64,000 nucleotides of DNA from the NCBI GenBank assembly GCA_902362715.1, contig CABIXN010000004.1, positions 273,337-337,336 on the forward strand, given 5' to 3'. Position 1 is the first letter of the stretch, and each line of letters begins with the position of its first letter. This stretch comes from Lachnospiraceae bacterium. Lineage in GTDB: Bacteria > Bacillota > Clostridia > Lachnospirales > Lachnospiraceae. Positions 7,859-16,573 of this stretch are shown here, one piece after another. The notes under the pieces are model-generated. The model saw only the letters and a list, made by a program, of their open reading frames with translations, made no database searches and was not told where the DNA came from. The position numbers and the translations under genes were made by a program.

Positions 7859-9448
7859 TCATTCTTCAGATTTTTTATCATCTGTATCCTGTTTATTCTG
7901 ATCAGAGCCCGAATTTTCAGGCTTCTGATTTTCAGAATCCTGTTTCTCCTGTTCTTCCTTCTTCTGCTCTTCTTCTTTTTTCTGTTCTTCCTGCTTTTTA
8001 TCTGCTTCCTGCTGAGCCTTCCATTTTGAAACAGCTGCCTTTACAGTTCCCAGATCACCGCTGGCAATGGCCTTTTTAATAGCAGCGCTGGCTTCTTCAC
8101 TGGCACCGCCCAGACCTACCTCATAAATTGCAGGAGATGCGTTGTAGGTGCTCTTGTTAAATACCTCCCGGCTTTTTTCTACCCCTCCAACTTTTACGAC
8201 TTTCCAGAGCTGGGCTTTCCTTCCGGTATGGGAACTTTGAACCTTTGTGATACTGCCCAGGGCAGCACCTGATGTTTTAAACTCCGTCTTTGGCTGCGTA
8301 GTACTTAAAGTCTCACTTTCAAAGATAACCTCCCGGTCAGAATCCCTTGTCTCCTGTCCGTAAATAGTAAAATACAGCTCTCTGCCGCTTGTATATCCTT
8401 CAATATAAACAGGTGTTTTTGTATTATTTTTAAACTTCAGATTTTTATAGGTTCCCGCAATGGCCGCATCACTGGAAGGATCTACATAAGATACAATCAT
8501 AGAGTGGGCAAACCTCTCCGTAATTTCAAGCTCCGCCCGGATTACAGCATTATAAAGCGTAGTTGATACCTGGCAGACGCCGCCTCCATATGACTGCACG
8601 GTTGTTCCATTCTCATAAGAACCGGCCAGCGCATATCCATGCTCTGCATCCATAGGCGAGATCACATCATACACCGAAAATTCTTCTCCGGGGTAAATTA
8701 CACTGCCATTTATTTTTCCCGCCGCGGTCTGAATATTTTTCACCCTGCCGGACGCTGAAGAGCTGAAGTTTGTATGGTAGGTCCCCAGAACATCCTTCAC
8801 TTTCGAAAGCTCCTCTTTGGAGCCCTTAGGCTCTGCAGTGCTTACTTCTAGTTCTATCTGCGCATCGGATTTCCAGCCCTCTGCAAAATACTGATCTACA
8901 GTTTCCAATGATTTTTCTATATTTACTTCCACGCCGGCCTCACCGTCAATCACTGTAAACGCTCCGTTTTTCCTCTCAAGGCCGAAATCTTTCGCGTCCT
9001 GTCCCAGATCATCTTTATGCTCTTCTAAATATTTGGTGGTTTTTTCTTTATCAGCCTTTAAAATAACCGGAAATACTTTATCCTCGTGTTCAAGATCTTT
9101 GTTAGCTTTATATCTGGAAATAAGATTTCCTGTTTTCCCATAGTTCAGCGCATCCTCCGCCACAGTCTCATCACCCCAGACCAGCCCCAGCTCTTCAACT
9201 GTTGCCGTGATGGTGTTTTTTCCGGCTTTTAATGTAACTTCCTCATCCTGAAGCTCCTTCACATATTCTTCTACTGCTTTGGATGCCTCTTCTTCCGTCA
9301 TTCCGCTCACATCAACTTCCCCGATATGAATCCTTTGTGCAATTGTACCCGCCGAATCCTTCTCAGACTGTGCTGATACTCCTGCTGTTAAAGCAGTTAC
9401 CGCAGCGGCTGCTGCCGCAACAGCACAAATATACTTCCATCTTCTCAT
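7859..9448 (-). CDS. VanW-family surface protein with peptidoglycan-binding-like repeats
   Basis: 529 residues. An N-terminal signal/anchor (RRWKYICAVAAAAAAVTALTAG) is followed by an E/K-rich region with the PG-binding-4 type motif VSGMTEEEASKAVEEYV near 50-65. The VanW domain at about 230-350 contains NIQTAAGKINGSVIYPGEEFS, GYALAGSYENG and SYGGGVCQVSTTLYNA. A G5-like strand region follows, and the last ~50 residues are Lys/Glu/Gln/Asp low-complexity sequence, probably extracellular. VanW proteins are common in Clostridia outside vancomycin-resistance clusters, and nothing here suggests resistance. ATG 9448 with GAGAGGA upstream. Confidence 0.9.
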   Translation of the reverse strand: MRRWKYICAVAAAAAAVTALTAGVSAQSEKDSAGTIAQRIHIGEVDVSGMTEEEASKAVEEYVKELQDEEVTLKAGKNTITATVEELGLVWGDETVAEDALNYGKTGNLISRYKANKDLEHEDKVFPVILKADKEKTTKYLEEHKDDLGQDAKDFGLERKNGAFTVIDGEAGVEVNIEKSLETVDQYFAEGWKSDAQIELEVSTAEPKGSKEELSKVKDVLGTYHTNFSSSASGRVKNIQTAAGKINGSVIYPGEEFSVYDVISPMDAEHGYALAGSYENGTTVQSYGGGVCQVSTTLYNAVIRAELEITERFAHSMIVSYVDPSSDAAIAGTYKNLKFKNNTKTPVYIEGYTSGRELYFTIYGQETRDSDREVIFESETLSTTQPKTEFKTSGAALGSITKVQSSHTGRKAQLWKVVKVGGVEKSREVFNKSTYNASPAIYEVGLGGASEEASAAIKKAIASGDLGTVKAAVSKWKAQQEADKKQEEQKKEEEQKKEEQEKQDSENQKPENSGSDQNKQDTDDKKSEE

Positions 9449-9575
9449 AAATGCTGCGTCCTCTCTTCAGAAAACAGATCTTTCATCTGCCCTGCCACTC
9501 ACCTAACGAACACACCAGCGCCTTACTGGCATTTGTGGATTATTGTATCACATTTCTATCCGTTTTCAATAGTGC

Positions 9576-9680
9576 CTATACAACAAGCGCTGACAGTACC
9601 ATAGTAACAACCATGGCAATAATTAATACAATTACAATTACGGCTGCCGCCACTCTTTTTTTTCTGGAATTTCTATACAT
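9576..9680 (-). CDS. 34-residue single-pass membrane miniprotein
   Basis: A short frame overlaps the end of the exonuclease gene by 8 bases. It starts ATG 9680 behind purine-rich GGAAGG/AGGGAG sites and stops at TAG 9576. The peptide begins MYRNSRKKRV, a strongly basic head, and the remaining ~24 residues are almost purely hydrophobic (Ala, Val, Ile, Leu, Met), one membrane span with no further charge. Basic-head-plus-span miniproteins such as Prli42 and DUF4044 have a similar build, but I claim only the architecture, not homology. The ribosome binding site, coupling to the upstream gene and clean hydrophobic run argue that it is real. Confidence 0.6.
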   Translation of the reverse strand: MYRNSRKKRVAAAVIVIVLIIAMVVTMVLSALVV

Positions 9681-10401
9681 GCTCCCTGCCTTCCCTCCTT
9701 CTGCCACAGGCAGATAAAATCTGATCAATCATTCTGGATGCCTCACTTCTGGTAAGACTTTCAATTTCAATATCTGTACTTATTTTATGATATGATATCA
9801 AATCCATCAAGTCTCTTTTTTGCGCGGGAGTTAAAGGGCCCTGCTTCTTTGCCTTATATTGAAGGGGCCGTGGAACAAATAGTTCCGGATACCTTTCTGC
9901 ATATTCCTCCTGGAGAATCTCAAATAAATCTGCCGTTAATCCTGCATCTGACAGCGCCCTGTGCTTCTGCTTACTGCATAGTCCATAATATCTGCCCAGA
10001 TATTCCAATCGTTTAGATTCTAACTGCGGAAGACATTTCCTTGCAATTTTCAGCGTATCAACAGCCTGTTTCTGATAATTAATATCATAATTAACCGCAC
10101 ATTGCTTTAAAAATCCATAATCAAATATAATATTGTGGCCAAGCAATGGCAATTCCCCGCAAAACTCAATAAGCTTAAGCAGCGCCTCCTTATCTTCTTT
10201 GGCACCTTCAAGCATTTTTGATGAAATACCGGTGAGCGCTTCCACCTGTTTTGTCAGCTTTCTATGGGGATTAACAAAACATTGAAACAGAGCCGTCGTT
10301 TTGTGAGATACCACTCTCACTGCTCCGATTTCCAGTATTCTGTCACGCCGGGCATTTAGTCCTGTCATTTCAAGGTCCAGCGCAACATAGGAATCTAACA
10401 T
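9673..10401 (-). CDS. DnaQ/PolC-type 3'-5' exonuclease family protein
   Basis: 242 residues. The DEDD nuclease motifs are ALDLEMTG (residues ~7-14), LLGHNIIFDYGFL near 90, and HRALSDAGLTADLF near 150, the last carrying the His-Asp of the DEDDh subclass. It would remove nucleotides from 3' ends of DNA or RNA, as in the epsilon proofreading domain. The C-terminal ~70 residues are an extra helical region without a recognised domain. The start overlaps nth by 7 bases, indicating a coupled DNA-repair pair. Confidence 0.9.
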   Translation of the reverse strand: MLDSYVALDLEMTGLNARRDRILEIGAVRVVSHKTTALFQCFVNPHRKLTKQVEALTGISSKMLEGAKEDKEALLKLIEFCGELPLLGHNIIFDYGFLKQCAVNYDINYQKQAVDTLKIARKCLPQLESKRLEYLGRYYGLCSKQKHRALSDAGLTADLFEILQEEYAERYPELFVPRPLQYKAKKQGPLTPAQKRDLMDLISYHKISTDIEIESLTRSEASRMIDQILSACGRRREGREHV

Positions 10402-11027
10402 TTCTTATCCTCAGCCTGGCATAAATCACTGAGAAAACATTCCCCGCATTTTGGATTTCTGGCAGTACAGATTTCCCGTCCCAGTGTAATAATCTGCATA
10501 TTATATAAAATCCAGTGATCCTTAGGCAGCACTTTCATTAAATCATACTCTGCCTTTTCCGGATCTGATTCCTTCGTAAAGCCCAGCCGCTTAGAAATTC
10601 GTTTTACATGGGTATCCACTACAATGCTGGGGTCGTTATAGATATTTCCACGAATCACATTCGCCGTCTTTCGTCCCACTCCGGCCAGAGAAGTAAGATC
10701 CGAAAGATCTGACGGCACTTCTCCCTGAAACTCCTCTATGAGACGTCTGGCACATAAAATAATATTTCTGGCCTTATTTCGGTAAAATCCGGTAGAATGA
10801 ATATCCTGTTCCAATTCCGCTATATCTGCATCCGCAAACTTCTGCAGCGTATCATACTTGACAAATAAGTCTTTTGTAACAATATTAACTCTGGCGTCCG
10901 TACACTGCGCACTAAGAATCACTGCTATTAATAACTGCCAGGCATTGTCATGATTCAGATAACAGATAAAATCCGTACCATAAGCAGTATCCAGCCGGTT
11001 TAAGATTTCTTTTGTCCGTTTAGTCAT
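10395..11027 (-). CDS. nth: Endonuclease III (DNA glycosylase/AP lyase)
   Basis: 210 residues, the normal length. It removes oxidised pyrimidines and cleaves the AP site. The helix-hairpin-helix LTSLAGVGRKTANVI (about residues 107-121) carries the catalytic lysine, and VVDTHVKR (about 135) carries the catalytic aspartate. The C-terminal [4Fe-4S] ligands are in the canonical C-x6-C-x2-C-x5-C arrangement (CTARNPKCGECFLSDLC). ATG 11027 with GGAGAA upstream. It is first of a two-gene overlap with the exonuclease. Confidence 0.97.
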   Translation of the reverse strand: MTKRTKEILNRLDTAYGTDFICYLNHDNAWQLLIAVILSAQCTDARVNIVTKDLFVKYDTLQKFADADIAELEQDIHSTGFYRNKARNIILCARRLIEEFQGEVPSDLSDLTSLAGVGRKTANVIRGNIYNDPSIVVDTHVKRISKRLGFTKESDPEKAEYDLMKVLPKDHWILYNMQIITLGREICTARNPKCGECFLSDLCQAEDKKC

Positions 11028-11063
11028 AGTTTTCTCCTCTTTTAAAGTGCTTTATTCATACTA

Positions 11064-12800
11064 TTACTGCCAGAGGGCAAGATCAGCAAAAGAAATTTTT
11101 GCCTGTCCGTTTAATGGATTTTTCTGTTCATACTCAAACAAAATCCATATTTTTCCATTGTTTCCGCTCATGTATTTTTTTGCATCCTTCTCTCTAAGTA
11201 TTTCTGTTTTTCCTATAAATTTTGCAGAAAACCTCTCCAGATGACAGTATTTTTTCTCTTTCCCTTCATGCCGCAGATATGTAAGCTGAGCTTTCCTCCA
11301 TAATGACAAATCTTCCGCCCAGAATGGACGGCTCTTCATATTTTCTCTGGCATACAGATCAAATAAAAGAGCTTCCCCCGCATACTCTTCCTGCTCAGGA
11401 AAACGTTCCCGTACAAATTCCAGAAGAATTTCACTGCGGCGCATTCTGCTGAAATTCTGCCCGTAATACCCCATCTTAAAATAAAAATCCCCAAGTTCCT
11501 GATACATCCGGAAGGGACTTTGATACTCCGCTTCCAGTATATGCAGGGCCTGTTCAAACTGATGACTATTATAATGAATTTCTACCATTTCTTCAATTCT
11601 ACGTATCTTTAAAATGTCATCAAAACTCAGCCACCGGGTAGAAAGCACTTCATAAGGGGGTTTTCTTCTATATAAAATCTGGTAATCTTCACAATGCTCA
11701 TACATATGAGAGCCCTTTAAAATTTTTAAAAACCCAAGCTGAAGCTGTTCCGGGTGCAGATTATATATTTCATCAAAAGAATTTTGAAAACTGAAAAAAT
11801 CTTCAAATGGAAGACCTGCAATCAGATCCAGGTGCTGATGTACATTCCCGCCCTCCTGTATTCTGCATACAATATTTTTTAGTTTAGGAAGATCCATTCT
11901 CCGTCTGATCTCTTTGATTGTCTGAGGATTTGCAGACTGAACCCCTATTTCCAGCTGAATCAGCCCCGGCCTCATCCTTCCAATCAGTTCCAGCTGTTCC
12001 TCCTCTAAAAGATCTGCTGAGACCTCAAAATGAAAATTTGTTATCCCGTTGTCATGTTCCAGCAGATACTGCCAGATAGCGTCCGCATGACTGCGATTGC
12101 AGTTAAAAGTTCTATCTATAAACTTCACCTGCGGCACTTTATGATCAATAAAAAACTGAAGTTCTTTCCGTACAAGCTCCAGCTTTCTGAATCTTAGCCT
12201 TTTATCCACAGAAGAAAGACAGTAACTGCAGGAATAAGGACATCCTCTGCTTGATTCATAATAAATAATTCTATGCTCAAATTCTGTCAGATCTCCATAA
12301 CAAAAAGGCAGCATATTCATATCCAGAATATCCCGCTCTCCGGTCTTTACAATCTTCTGACTTTCGTCCCTAAATACAAGTCCTGCAATCTCATTCAAAT
12401 GCGCTTTGCCTGTTCCTCTGTAATATCTGCTCAGCTCCAGAAATGTCTGCTCGCCCTCCCCGCGCATCACACCGCGAAAGGCAGGATTCTCCTTCACAAA
12501 CTGTTCTGTTTCAAAGGAAACCTCAGGGCCTCCTGCCCAGATCTCCATCCCCGGACACAGACGTTTTAATTCATACGCAAGTTCCTTTACATATTCAATA
12601 TTCCATATATAGCAGGAAAAACACAAAACATCCGGCCGTTTCCGATATAATGCTTCCAATATATCTTCTATCCGGTGGTTAATGGTATACTCCGCCAGCT
12701 CTGTCTCCTCACCGTACTTGCGGGCATAGGCCCGCAGACTGTAAACTGCCAGATTTGAGTGAATGTACTTTGCGTTAATCGCCGTTAATAAAATATTCAT
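11064..12800 (-). CDS. B12-binding-domain radical SAM protein, DUF4080 type
   Basis: 578 residues. The N-terminal ~130 residues resemble a cobalamin-binding Rossmann domain (ILLTAINAKYIHSNLA, VLCFSCYIWN, AGGPEVSF). The radical SAM cluster motif CxxxCxxC is C187, C191, C194 in SRGCPYSCSYC. A DUF4080-like C-terminal region follows from about 370. Members are predicted B12-dependent methylases or related enzymes, substrate unknown. The start lies 26 bases inside the upstream corrinoid-protein gene, so both are read together, a pairing that may mean shared corrinoid chemistry (inference). Confidence 0.9.
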   Translation of the reverse strand: MNILLTAINAKYIHSNLAVYSLRAYARKYGEETELAEYTINHRIEDILEALYRKRPDVLCFSCYIWNIEYVKELAYELKRLCPGMEIWAGGPEVSFETEQFVKENPAFRGVMRGEGEQTFLELSRYYRGTGKAHLNEIAGLVFRDESQKIVKTGERDILDMNMLPFCYGDLTEFEHRIIYYESSRGCPYSCSYCLSSVDKRLRFRKLELVRKELQFFIDHKVPQVKFIDRTFNCNRSHADAIWQYLLEHDNGITNFHFEVSADLLEEEQLELIGRMRPGLIQLEIGVQSANPQTIKEIRRRMDLPKLKNIVCRIQEGGNVHQHLDLIAGLPFEDFFSFQNSFDEIYNLHPEQLQLGFLKILKGSHMYEHCEDYQILYRRKPPYEVLSTRWLSFDDILKIRRIEEMVEIHYNSHQFEQALHILEAEYQSPFRMYQELGDFYFKMGYYGQNFSRMRRSEILLEFVRERFPEQEEYAGEALLFDLYARENMKSRPFWAEDLSLWRKAQLTYLRHEGKEKKYCHLERFSAKFIGKTEILREKDAKKYMSGNNGKIWILFEYEQKNPLNGQAKISFADLALWQ

Positions 12801-13467
12801 TTACTGCTTTACATCTCCCATTTTCCTGCATCCATTTTTTTGCTTTCAGCGCGGCTTCCCCGGCATCTCCCGTATAGATATCCGCCCCTATCCGATGGGC
12901 ATAGCGGCCTGTAACAGGCGCCCCGCCAATCATTACACAATACTTATTTCTCAGCCCCTTATTCTCCAGAAGCTTTATAACACCCTGAATCTGAGGCATT
13001 GTAGTGGTAAGCATCGCCGACATACAGATGATATCCGCGTTCACCTCTTCCGCTTTTTTTATTAAAGCATCCGCCGATACGTCACATCCCATATTATATA
13101 CTTTAAACCCTACGTTGCGCAGCATCATACTGACAAGATTTAATCCAATATCATGAAGATCTCCCCGGACAGTAGCCGTTACTGCCGTCCCTAAGGTTTT
13201 TGCCATTTCCAGTCCCATAGATTCCTCAACGACAACCGTAGCCACATTCATCGCCCGGGAAGCCAGAATTACATCCGGCACAAACTTAAGATCGGAAGAA
13301 AATGCTTCCGCAATTTTATCCATGGCTTTTAACAAACATCTGTCAATAATAACCTGCCCCTCAAGTCCATCTTCCAGAGCCTGTTCAATAAGCTTTTTTG
13401 CCCCTTTGGCTTTTCCATTTTGAATAGCCTGGCGAATATCCTCCAGCATTTGTTCCCGATCTTTCAT
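12775..13467 (-). CDS. Corrinoid protein (methyltransferase corrinoid subunit), copy 1
   Basis: 230 residues. The N-terminal ~90 residues form the helical cap domain of B12-binding proteins, and the C-terminal domain has the base-off cobalamin motif DxHxxG at D103-H105-G108 (GDLHDIGLN), followed by ADIICMSAMLTTTMPQ and VMIGGAPVTGRYA. The family (MtaC, MttC, MtbC, MtgC) shuttles a methyl group on Co between a substrate methyltransferase and a pterin methyltransferase. It overlaps the B12 radical SAM gene at its 3' end. It is clearly paralogous to the protein at 15472-16110 but has different codon preferences. Confidence 0.93.
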   Translation of the reverse strand: MKDREQMLEDIRQAIQNGKAKGAKKLIEQALEDGLEGQVIIDRCLLKAMDKIAEAFSSDLKFVPDVILASRAMNVATVVVEESMGLEMAKTLGTAVTATVRGDLHDIGLNLVSMMLRNVGFKVYNMGCDVSADALIKKAEEVNADIICMSAMLTTTMPQIQGVIKLLENKGLRNKYCVMIGGAPVTGRYAHRIGADIYTGDAGEAALKAKKWMQENGRCKAVNEYFINGD

Positions 13468-13604
13468 TCATACCTCTTTCTTCTCCCGGCCCCCTTCCGG
13501 AAGCCAGTCTTTTGTTAAATAAAATGTTGGCGCACATTTTTGTCTGCTTCAGACTGCTGTAACCATATCACTGCCTTCTGCCGGTGCGCCGCCATACAGG
13601 CATT

Positions 13605-15173
13605 TTATTCAAAAAACATATAATCCGTATAAAAACGGTTAAAATCTTTATCTGTTGACAGTGCAATTTCTTCTGAAGTTTCAATAATATGCTCCATACG
13701 CTCTTGTGCATCATCCTGTGTCAGATAAGTAACCGTTCCCCCCAGAGAGCTGTTTCCCACTGCAGTAATTTTATCATGAAGCTCCTCCGGAAGCAAACCA
13801 ATGCCAATAGCCTTCTCCAGATTGATTTTATAGCCAAAGCCTCCTGCAAGATATACTTGATCAACTTCATCGTACCCTATGCCGTATCTGAGCAGCAGAG
13901 TTTCAACGCCGGCCCGTACTGCTGATTTCGCCAGCTGTATTTCTCTGACATCCTGCTGTGTAAAAGTGATCTTTTCTCCGTCAGCCTTCTTCGCCAGCAG
14001 ATACCCGTCGTCAAAATAATCTTCATCCAGCATTCCGGTTTCGTCAATCAGCTCTTCCCTGAGCAGTTCGTTCACTGTTTCAATAACGCCGGTACCGCAC
14101 AAACCGATGGGGGCCTGATGGCCTATGGTTTTTACATGAACCTCTCCGTCTTTAATTTCAACTCCGCAAATGGCTCCTTTTACAGAACCCATGCCGCAGG
14201 AGATATTTCCACCCTCAAAGGCCGGCCCCGCCGCTGTGGATGTAACCATGATTTTCTCACAGTTTCCCAGTCCCATTTCTCCGTTAGTTCCAAGGTCCAG
14301 CAGCAGACACGGCTTTTTCGCTCTATCCATGCCGCAGGATAACATTCCGGCAGAAATATCAGCTCCTACATAAGTAGAAATACCCGGAAGCAATGTGATT
14401 TTTACATCTGCAAAACCTCTCTCTGCACCTCCGAAAAGCTCCTCAAATGTACAGTAAATAGTTCCGATATTGACAGGTGTAAACGGAAATACCCCCAGCG
14501 TTTCGCAGGAATATCCCATCAAAAGATGTCCCATTGTGGTATTCCCGGCAATCACAATCTGCCTAAGCTTTTGGGGAGCTGCCGCTCCTTCTTCTAGCAC
14601 CTGTAAGATGCCATCATATAAATCTCTCCGGATACTGTTGGTTAACTCTTTCAGCTTCCCGTCATTTGCCGCCTGGATTCTTGAAATCACATCTGCCCCG
14701 TAAGCCCGCTGACGGTTAATGGTTGTGTAGGTACCACAGACCTTTTTACTCTTTGCTCCAATAAGATTTAAAGCAATCGTTGTAGTCCCGATATCTATTC
14801 CAATATCATAGGCTTCTTCTATTGACCTTTGGGTATCATCAGAACGTTCCTGATAATCTGACACGATTTCAAAGTCAGATTCATCTCCTGTTTCAATTAC
14901 CACACTGCACTCCCCCGCCGGGTAAGACAGGCAGGATAAACGCCAGCCATCTTTTAATTCCTCCTCCGAAAAAAACTTCCGGTCCATATCCGTTATTTCT
15001 GTGGAGCCTTCTGTTATCTTCACTCCGCACTTTCCGCACTTTCCGGCTCCGCCGCAGGATGCACTGATGTAGATATCATTCCGGATAAATGCATCCAGCA
15101 AAGACTCTCCCCTTTTGATTTCAATTTGTTTTTGTACTCCGTTCCTGGTGACACAGACATTATAGTTCTCCAT
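13605..15173 (-). CDS. RACo-like reductive activator of corrinoid proteins (2Fe-2S, ASKHA/DUF4445)
   Basis: 522 residues from ATG 15173, which has AAGGAG eleven bases upstream; a TTG extension to 15254 was rejected. An N-terminal plant-type ferredoxin has the cluster ligands C40, C46, C49 and C81 (SCGGAGKCGKC, LSCLSY). An ASKHA-type ATPase domain follows, with DIGIDIGTTTIALNLIG near 125 and LLLDLGTNGEMGLG near 290. This family uses ATP to reduce inactive cob(II)alamin back to Co(I) in corrinoid proteins. Its two likely clients, the corrinoid proteins, flank it. About 140 bases separate it from copy 1 downstream. Confidence 0.92.
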   Translation of the reverse strand: MENYNVCVTRNGVQKQIEIKRGESLLDAFIRNDIYISASCGGAGKCGKCGVKITEGSTEITDMDRKFFSEEELKDGWRLSCLSYPAGECSVVIETGDESDFEIVSDYQERSDDTQRSIEEAYDIGIDIGTTTIALNLIGAKSKKVCGTYTTINRQRAYGADVISRIQAANDGKLKELTNSIRRDLYDGILQVLEEGAAAPQKLRQIVIAGNTTMGHLLMGYSCETLGVFPFTPVNIGTIYCTFEELFGGAERGFADVKITLLPGISTYVGADISAGMLSCGMDRAKKPCLLLDLGTNGEMGLGNCEKIMVTSTAAGPAFEGGNISCGMGSVKGAICGVEIKDGEVHVKTIGHQAPIGLCGTGVIETVNELLREELIDETGMLDEDYFDDGYLLAKKADGEKITFTQQDVREIQLAKSAVRAGVETLLLRYGIGYDEVDQVYLAGGFGYKINLEKAIGIGLLPEELHDKITAVGNSSLGGTVTYLTQDDAQERMEHIIETSEEIALSTDKDFNRFYTDYMFFE

Positions 15174-15407
15174 AGCAAAACTTCTCCTTTCCCGGTGCTC
15201 TCTGCCGGCGGCAGGAGCGGACAGTTTCCATTCTTTTACTTTTCCATCAGCCAAAATTTTTTCTATTATTTATAATGCCACAAAATCAGCTCTTCGTATA
15301 GAAGAATCTATCCTAAAAATAAGACGTATTTTGGAAGAAATTCAAACATCCTCCGCCCTAGTGTACCCCTGTATAAAGTGTTTTCGGATTGACAGGAATT
15401 CCCTAAC
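15174..15407. other. Intergenic region upstream of the RACo-like gene
   Basis: About 230 bases between the reactivase start and the terminator at 15408. It must hold the reactivase promoter. Several weak TATAAA/TATTTT -10 candidates exist on the minus strand but none pairs with a good -35. No cobalamin-riboswitch-like conserved blocks were seen. Confidence 0.4.
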
Positions 15408-15443
15408 CCAAAAAAGAATCCCGTAAAAGGGATTCTTTTTTGG
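15408..15443. terminator. Bidirectional intrinsic terminator
   Basis: A perfect 15-bp stem (15408-15422 with 15429-15443) closes a 6-base loop, and the A-rich and T-rich arms give a U-run in either direction. It lies 29 bases past the stop of the 212-residue corrinoid gene on the minus strand and separates that transcript from the RACo-like gene. Confidence 0.85.
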
Positions 15444-15471
15444 ATATAATAAATATTACTAATAATTGGAA

Positions 15472-16110
15472 TTATTTCTCAGTTACAGCTTTTTTTGCAA
15501 CCTCTGCAGCTGTTGCTGCATCTGGTGTATAATAATCTGCTTCGATCTGCTCAGCAAAGCTCTGGTTTACAGGAGCACCGCCAACCATAACGATATATTT
15601 ATCTTTCAGTCCTCTTTCTTTTAATGCATCAATAACTGCTTTCATAGAAGGCATTGTAGTTGTAAGCAGAGCGGACATACAGATAATGTCTGCGCCAACT
15701 TCTTCTGCTTTGTCGATAAATACGTCAGGCTCCACGTCAACGCCAAGATCCACAACTTCAAAGCCAACACCTTTCATCATCATAGCTACAAGGTTTTTAC
15801 CGATATCATGCAGGTCACCTTTTACAGTACCGATTACAACTTTACCTACCGGTTCATTTCCAACTTCAATTAATTTCGGCTCTAAAATAGAAAGACCTGC
15901 GTTTAATGCACGTGCTGCAACCAGTACTTCCGGTACGAAAACTTCATTATTTTTAAATTTCTCTCCGATAATCATCATACCTGCAAGTAAGCCGTCATTT
16001 AAAATGGCTTTTGGATCCTGTCCCTCTTCCAGAGCTTCTGTTACAAGCGCTTTTACATTTTTTGCGCGGCCTTTCTGTAAAAATTCACTGATTTCTCTAA
16101 TTTCTGCCAT
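15472..16110 (-). CDS. Corrinoid protein (methyltransferase corrinoid subunit), copy 2
   Basis: 212 residues, the usual length for MttC/MtgC-type corrinoid proteins. DxHxxG lies at D99-H101-G104 (GDLHDIGKN), followed by GADIICMSALLTTTMPS and VMVGGAPVNQSFA. It starts at ATG 16110 behind a perfect AGGAGGAG site, has its own terminator, and by eye favours GGT, GTT and GTA codons more than copy 1, as strongly expressed genes here (rplM, metK) do. It is probably the main methyl carrier of the module. No methyltransferase gene is adjacent. Confidence 0.94.
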   Translation of the reverse strand: MAEIREISEFLQKGRAKNVKALVTEALEEGQDPKAILNDGLLAGMMIIGEKFKNNEVFVPEVLVAARALNAGLSILEPKLIEVGNEPVGKVVIGTVKGDLHDIGKNLVAMMMKGVGFEVVDLGVDVEPDVFIDKAEEVGADIICMSALLTTTMPSMKAVIDALKERGLKDKYIVMVGGAPVNQSFAEQIEADYYTPDAATAAEVAKKAVTEK

Positions 16111-16226
16111 TGGTATCTCCTCCTAAAACTTATTACTTCCATGTGTTGTTATAACCAGTATAGCTAACATAGTTCAGCAGTTTGGTACTTTCTTTAGAAT
16201 GATGGTATTTTTTTTGCCTTATTTTT

Positions 16227-16284
16227 TATAATCCATGCCAATCTTTATTTATTCTGCTAAAATAAATACAAAAATGATTGGAGG
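16227..16284 (+). promoter_or_regulatory. Promoter -10, RBS and hairpin ahead of the small plus-strand gene
   Basis: A perfect TATAAT (16227-16232) lacks a good -35. Just after the expected start point, CCAATC (16238-16243) can pair with GATTGG (16276-16281), with further TATTTA/TAAATA pairing inside. The right arm overlaps the GGAGG site (16280-16284), so the hairpin could mask it. Confidence 0.4.
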
Positions 16285-16291
16285 TCCGTCT

Positions 16292-16573
16292 GTGATACAG
16301 TATACCGATATTTTTAATATTAATTACTATAAGAAAGAAATTTTTCATGGAAGCTATAAATCTATGCGCTATCAAATTAAAAAAAGCGAAAAAAAAGATG
16401 CTGATGAATCAGCAGTCCTTCTTGTTACAACCTGGCCCGGCCCTTATAATTTCGAAACTACTGCCCAGGAGCAAAATCAATACTGCGAATTTGAGTTCAG
16501 CAATGACGGCCTGAAGCAGGCCGTCGATTATCTGAATCAGCAGTATCAGCAGCACTATCTGACACAGCGTTAG
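16292..16573 (+). CDS. Small conserved-looking protein of unknown function
   Basis: 93 residues from a GTG at 16292, chosen because GGAGG lies exactly seven bases upstream; the in-frame ATG at 16235 has none. The protein is mixed alpha/beta, rich in Tyr, Gln and Asn, with LLVTTWPGPYNFETT at about residues 43-57 and a C-terminal helix ending in a Gln/Tyr run. I do not recognise a family. It is convergent with the TetR gene and their stop codons overlap by four bases, leaving no room for a terminator between them. It faces away from corrinoid copy 2. Confidence 0.75.
   Translation: MIQYTDIFNINYYKKEIFHGSYKSMRYQIKKSEKKDADESAVLLVTTWPGPYNFETTAQEQNQYCEFEFSNDGLKQAVDYLNQQYQQHYLTQR

Noticed and set aside
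13515..13595. 26-codon minus-strand frame in the corrinoid/RACo gap
   Set aside because: No Shine-Dalgarno sequence before its ATG and no recognisable feature in the peptide.
12775..16200. Cobalamin riboswitch controlling the corrinoid module
   Set aside because: No conserved B12-box-like sequence or long folded leader seen in the upstream regions on either strand.
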